A stretch of 64,000 nt of DNA, taken from positions 10,731,001 to 10,795,000 of the forward strand of contig NC_065888.1 in assembly GCF_905147045.1 (NCBI RefSeq), read 5' to 3'. Position 1 is the first letter of the stretch, and the number at the start of each line of letters is the position of its first letter. Of the stretch, positions 62,101 through 64,000 are shown in pieces. The stretch comes from Nymphalis io. Its lineage: Eukaryota > Arthropoda > Insecta > Lepidoptera > Nymphalidae. A program made the translations under genes and the position numbers. The notes under the pieces are model-generated. The model was not told the origin of the DNA, made no database searches, and saw only the letters and a list, made by a program, of their open reading frames with translations.

Positions 62101-63897
62101 GAAAGGTATGTCCATTTTATTTTACTAGTTATATTTTAATAATGATGATTTTTTTTATACTCTAAAAGAGGAGTTATTTTATTTTTACTAGAGTGAAATA
62201 CTAGATGCCGTTGGAAACGAAGACACAACGACGCCTATGACGTGCTTTGTTGCCGTTATTTTAATGAACGTCCTGCCTCAATAAACGCCATCTTGACTTT
62301 GTACTCTTCTTTCGATATATACGATGATATAATAAATATATTTATTGTTAAAGTTAATGATAATAATAAATCTCATAACTAAAATAGTGCAGATAAATAA
62401 AATATTCTCATAAATTATATTACATCACGTTATGTTACTCATTAATAAAACTAAGTTACAGAATAATTTAATCAGGAGTAATTGCCTTTGTGATTAAATA
62501 GTATTCACTATTATTCCTAACATGCTGCCGTTTTATTGAATTAGGTTCGGGGAGTCTTTAATACCGTAGTAGGAGCAAACTGTTTTAACCGGTCTAAAGT
62601 TGCTTCTCTGAGAATTTGACGCAAGTAGGTCATGGTAGGTCCGGCCTCTTCCCCGACGTAATTGTTTTATTAGAATTTTAAAATGATTCGGTGACAATTA
62701 AATAGTAATTCGTGTAGTTTATATTAACAATGGGTACTAACTGCATTTTAGTTTTGGAATTTGTGAAACGTTACCATACTAATTTGTGAAAGTCCCGATG
62801 TCAGGAGTGACTACATTGTAAAAGTGGAAGAGGATAAAAAACTGACGTCATTATTTCAGTATTTATTTAAATGTCTTCTTTTTATTTGACTCGATCGGTC
62901 GTCAGATCTCCTTGTCAGAAAGTTTACCCGTGATAGTTGAGACTGCATTCTCCTAGTTTTTGCTTCGCAGGCGTTGTACGAAAATCTTCTAGTAGAACTG
63001 CCGCTGGCGGAGTTTTTCCTTGCGAAGTTGTGTTCGACGCGCGAGCCCGACGTGCACGCGCTGGCGTCGCTGGACCCCGGCCTGTACCGCGGCCTGCTCC
63101 TGCTGAAGTCGCACCGCCGGGAGGACGTGCCCGACCTCGGCCTCGACTTCACCATCGTCAGCGACGAGCTCGGCGAGCAGCGCGTGAGTCCGACCCGGCC
63201 CCGCCTAGTCCACTGCGGGACCTGGCATCATTGTCATGTACTTTTTTTAAATAAATATATAAGCTAGCGCTTGACTATTATCACACCTGATGAAAGTGAT
63301 GATACAGTCTAAGATGGAGCGCGCTTGCCTAGAAGATGCCTATTCACTCTAGACTTGAAGGTACCCATATTGTAGGTGGTGGGGAAAACGGAGGTCGGGA
63401 GGGTATACCAGATCTTAGCGGTGCGTATCAGAAACGAGGAAGCAAATCGTTTCGTACGTGTCTTAGATACATCAACTACGTACGGGTGCAGATCGTATAT
63501 ACAATACTGTAATAGCAATACTTGATATTGTTGTGTTCCGGTTTGAAGGGTGAGTGAGCCAGTGTAATTACAGGCACAAGGGACAAAAAATCTTAGTTCC
63601 CAAGGTTGGTGGCGCATTGGCTAAGCGATGGTTGACATTTCTTACAATGCCAATGTCTAAGGGCGTTTGGTGACCACTTACCATCAGGTGGCCCATATGC
63701 TCGTCCACCTTCCTATTCTATAAAAAAAAAAATCGTTTTGTTCGGTTATTATAATAATGGGAATAAGTTGAAGACAAACTGAAGTGTTGTATCTCTCCAC
63801 AGATAGATGAGTTAAAACCGGGCGGCGCGAACATTCCCGTAATGGCAGAAAATAGAATAGAATACATACATCTTGTCGCCGATTACAAATTAAATAG
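54890..63897 (+). CDS. UBE3C: UBE3C-type HECT E3 ubiquitin ligase (3' part outside window)
   Basis: HECT ligase that works with the proteasome and extends ubiquitin chains in known orthologues. Exons: 54890-55015, 55190-55393, 56046-56165, 56593-56719, 56864-57017, 57283-57503, 57736-58117, 58730-58998, 59099-59322, 59737-59962, 60108-60222, 60292-60410, 61177-61288, 61973-62105, 62971-63183, 63803-63897. Phases agree throughout: 2840 nt, 946 codons against about 1083 in human UBE3C. The start MYSFEGDF and an IQ motif match the orthologue N-terminus. Exon 16 ends at phase 2 with a GTAAGA donor, so the gene continues. The HECT C-lobe with the catalytic cysteine is beyond the window edge. Confidence 0.95.
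55472..55507. repeat. 16-bp perfect hairpin in UBE3C intron 2
   Basis: TTTTACCTGTGCTTGC (55472-55487), loop ACAC, then the exact reverse complement (55492-55507). Confidence 0.9.
56264..56495 (+). repeat. Metulj-like SINE in UBE3C intron 3, diverged
   Basis: Recognised by CTTGGTAGGTACCACCCGCA, GGTTTGAAGGGTGAGTGAGC, CCAAGGTTGGTG and GGCAGTGGTGACCAATTACC. Divergence is high, and the 3' end reads GTCCCGCCTACCTC before an A/T-rich tail. Confidence 0.75.
56593..59322 (+). CDS. UBE3C: UBE3C exons 4-9: middle region
   Basis: Helical, leucine-rich region between the IQ motif and the HECT domain. Exon 6 has MTEFAASFLCNPYPEPVE; exon 7 carries an acidic insert (DNDDDSDSENEP); exon 8 has AFKPIFLRGLWQWLSSM, a segment conserved in UBE3C. 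Exon 9 has two in-frame acceptors 6 nt apart (59093 or 59099), which would include or skip a Val-Ser pair. The later CAG is preferred here. A tRNA-SINE occupies part of intron 7. Confidence 0.93.
58205..58405 (-). repeat. tRNA-SINE in UBE3C intron 7
   Basis: Reverse orientation: CTAAGGCCTCCTCTCCCTTT near the left, TGCAGGTTTCCTCACGATGT in the middle, and a head ending ATCATCGGTTAAGATTCACT. Same family as 4346 and 13798. Confidence 0.7.
59737..59962 (+). CDS. UBE3C: UBE3C exon 10 with Gly/Ala expansion
   Basis: Starts with a normal sequence (VCTQLLRALYARDARLQFAG) and then enters an almost pure Gly/Ala run at about 59791-59886. It resumes with VAARAPRLARPYRAAVPRLA, ending at ADH in phase 1. It is open throughout and correctly phased to exon 11, so the expansion is translated if spliced as modelled. 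Other UBE3C proteins have no such tract that I know of at this position. Confidence 0.88.
60108..63897 (+). CDS. UBE3C: UBE3C exons 11-16: pre-HECT strand and HECT N-lobe
   Basis: Exon 11 has REIPFVVPFSTRVLIFQSLL, the conserved entry to HECT. Exon 12 has SIIISVRRTHLYEDAFDKLS; exon 13 has QAGAEEPGVDGGGLFREFLS, the typical HECT N-lobe core. Exon 14 has LYPNPGVHLL and YFFVGRMLGK. Exon 15 has ALYENLLVELPLAEFFLAKL and the DPGLYRGLLLLK block. Exon 16 ends in IPVMAENRIEYIHLVADYKL, approaching the C-lobe. The active-site cysteine region is not in the window. Confidence 0.94.
60770..61140 (+). repeat. Metulj-like SINE in UBE3C intron 12, split by a nested SINE
   Basis: Left part 60770-60906 runs to AAGGTTGGTGGCGCATT. 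The right part resumes at 61031 with GGCGATGTATAGTGTGG and continues to GTGGCCCATATGCACGTCCG and an A/T tail. The gap is exactly filled by a copy of a second SINE family. Confidence 0.85.
60907..61030 (+). repeat. Nested SINE copy (family of 29770), internally deleted
   Basis: Shares GGCGGCTAGTGCAGAACATT, CATTACCATTAGGTGGAGTA and TTTGCCCTCCCGGCAAATAT with the copy at 29770-29977 but lacks the middle block. Confidence 0.8.
61631..61917 (-). repeat. Metulj-like SINE in UBE3C intron 13
   Basis: Minus-oriented, near full-length: CATATGGGCCACCTGATGGT at left, CCTTGTGCCTGTAATTACAC in the middle, GTGGGTGGTACCTACCCAGA at right. It has a small CTG-repeat gain near 61835. Confidence 0.85.
63241..63512 (-). 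mobile_element. Jockey-like LINE ORF2 C-terminal remnant in UBE3C intron 15
   Basis: On the minus strand the frame reads HPYVVDVSKTRTKRFASSFL, then RTAKIWYTLPTSVFPTTYNM and GTFKSRVNRHLLGKRAPS to a stop at 63309. This is the C-terminal signature of lepidopteran jockey-type LINE reverse transcriptases. A short 3' UTR (ATCACTTTCATCAGGTGTGA) and an A-rich tail follow. The copy is 5'-truncated. Confidence 0.8.
63513..63732 (+). repeat. Metulj-like SINE in UBE3C intron 15, 5'-truncated
   Basis: Begins at AGCAATACTTGATATTGTTG and ends in an oligo(A) tail. It abuts the truncated end of the jockey-like remnant at 63512, tail to outside. Confidence 0.85.
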
Positions 63898-64000
63898 GTA
63901 AGACTGACTTAACGTTTTAATAAGGAATTTCAGTATATAAGTAATTATTTACTGAAACTCCTTATTTATTTATATTTTAACTTTGTAAATGATGCTATTA

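Noticed and set aside
1..64000. CRISPR arrays, rRNA genes, bacterial-type operons or a virus-derived gene
   Set aside because: No regularly spaced direct repeats, no rRNA-like blocks, and the genes have introns throughout. No viral protein was recognised.

Overview
The window looks like nuclear DNA of a moth or butterfly. It is AT-rich and gene-sparse, with small exons and GT-AG introns. It carries several dispersed repeat families I associate with Lepidoptera: a Metulj-like SINE with at least eight copies, tRNA-derived SINEs, and R1-, RTE- and jockey-like LINE remnants. The number of Metulj-like copies makes a nymphalid butterfly my best guess, but the species cannot be fixed from sequence alone.

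Layout. 1-30,164: no protein-coding gene that I can support. This is probably 5' flanking and/or first-intron sequence of the next gene. It contains a 976-bp element with 49-bp perfect inverted ends (1229-2204), SINE copies, a cluster of LINE remnants (17.8-19.1 kb), a dead Tc1-like DNA transposon with recognisable ends (19,573-20,634), a 108-bp foldback (25,021-25,128), and a GC-rich E-box/CRE-like island near 23.46 kb that may be a promoter. 30,165-47,833 (+): insulin receptor (InR). I place 24 coding exons, all in consistent phase, running from the L1 domain to the stop codon. Only the exon carrying the start codon and signal peptide is missing. 50,485-52,378 (-): two head-to-tail gamma-glutamylcyclotransferase (GGCT) genes with identical three-exon structure, separated by 172 bp. 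54,890 to beyond 63,897 (+): a UBE3C-type HECT ubiquitin ligase, 16 exons, cut by the window edge before the catalytic cysteine.

The three loci have unrelated jobs: insulin/IGF-like signalling at the plasma membrane, glutathione-derived gamma-glutamyl peptide turnover in the cytosol, and ubiquitin chain extension. I see no operon-like or pathway link between them.

The most interesting points are: (i) independent Gly/Ala (GGC/GCG) expansions inside one exon of InR, directly before its inter-chain cysteines, and inside one exon of UBE3C; (ii) an InR C-terminal tail with no tyrosine and no long extension; (iii) the very tight GGCT tandem duplication; (iv) several perfect inverted repeats and hairpins not explained by the gene models; and (v) an apparent excess of forkhead/FOXO-type motifs upstream of InR. 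I found no clear sign of a wholly new biological system. No CRISPR array, rRNA or credible functional tRNA gene is present.
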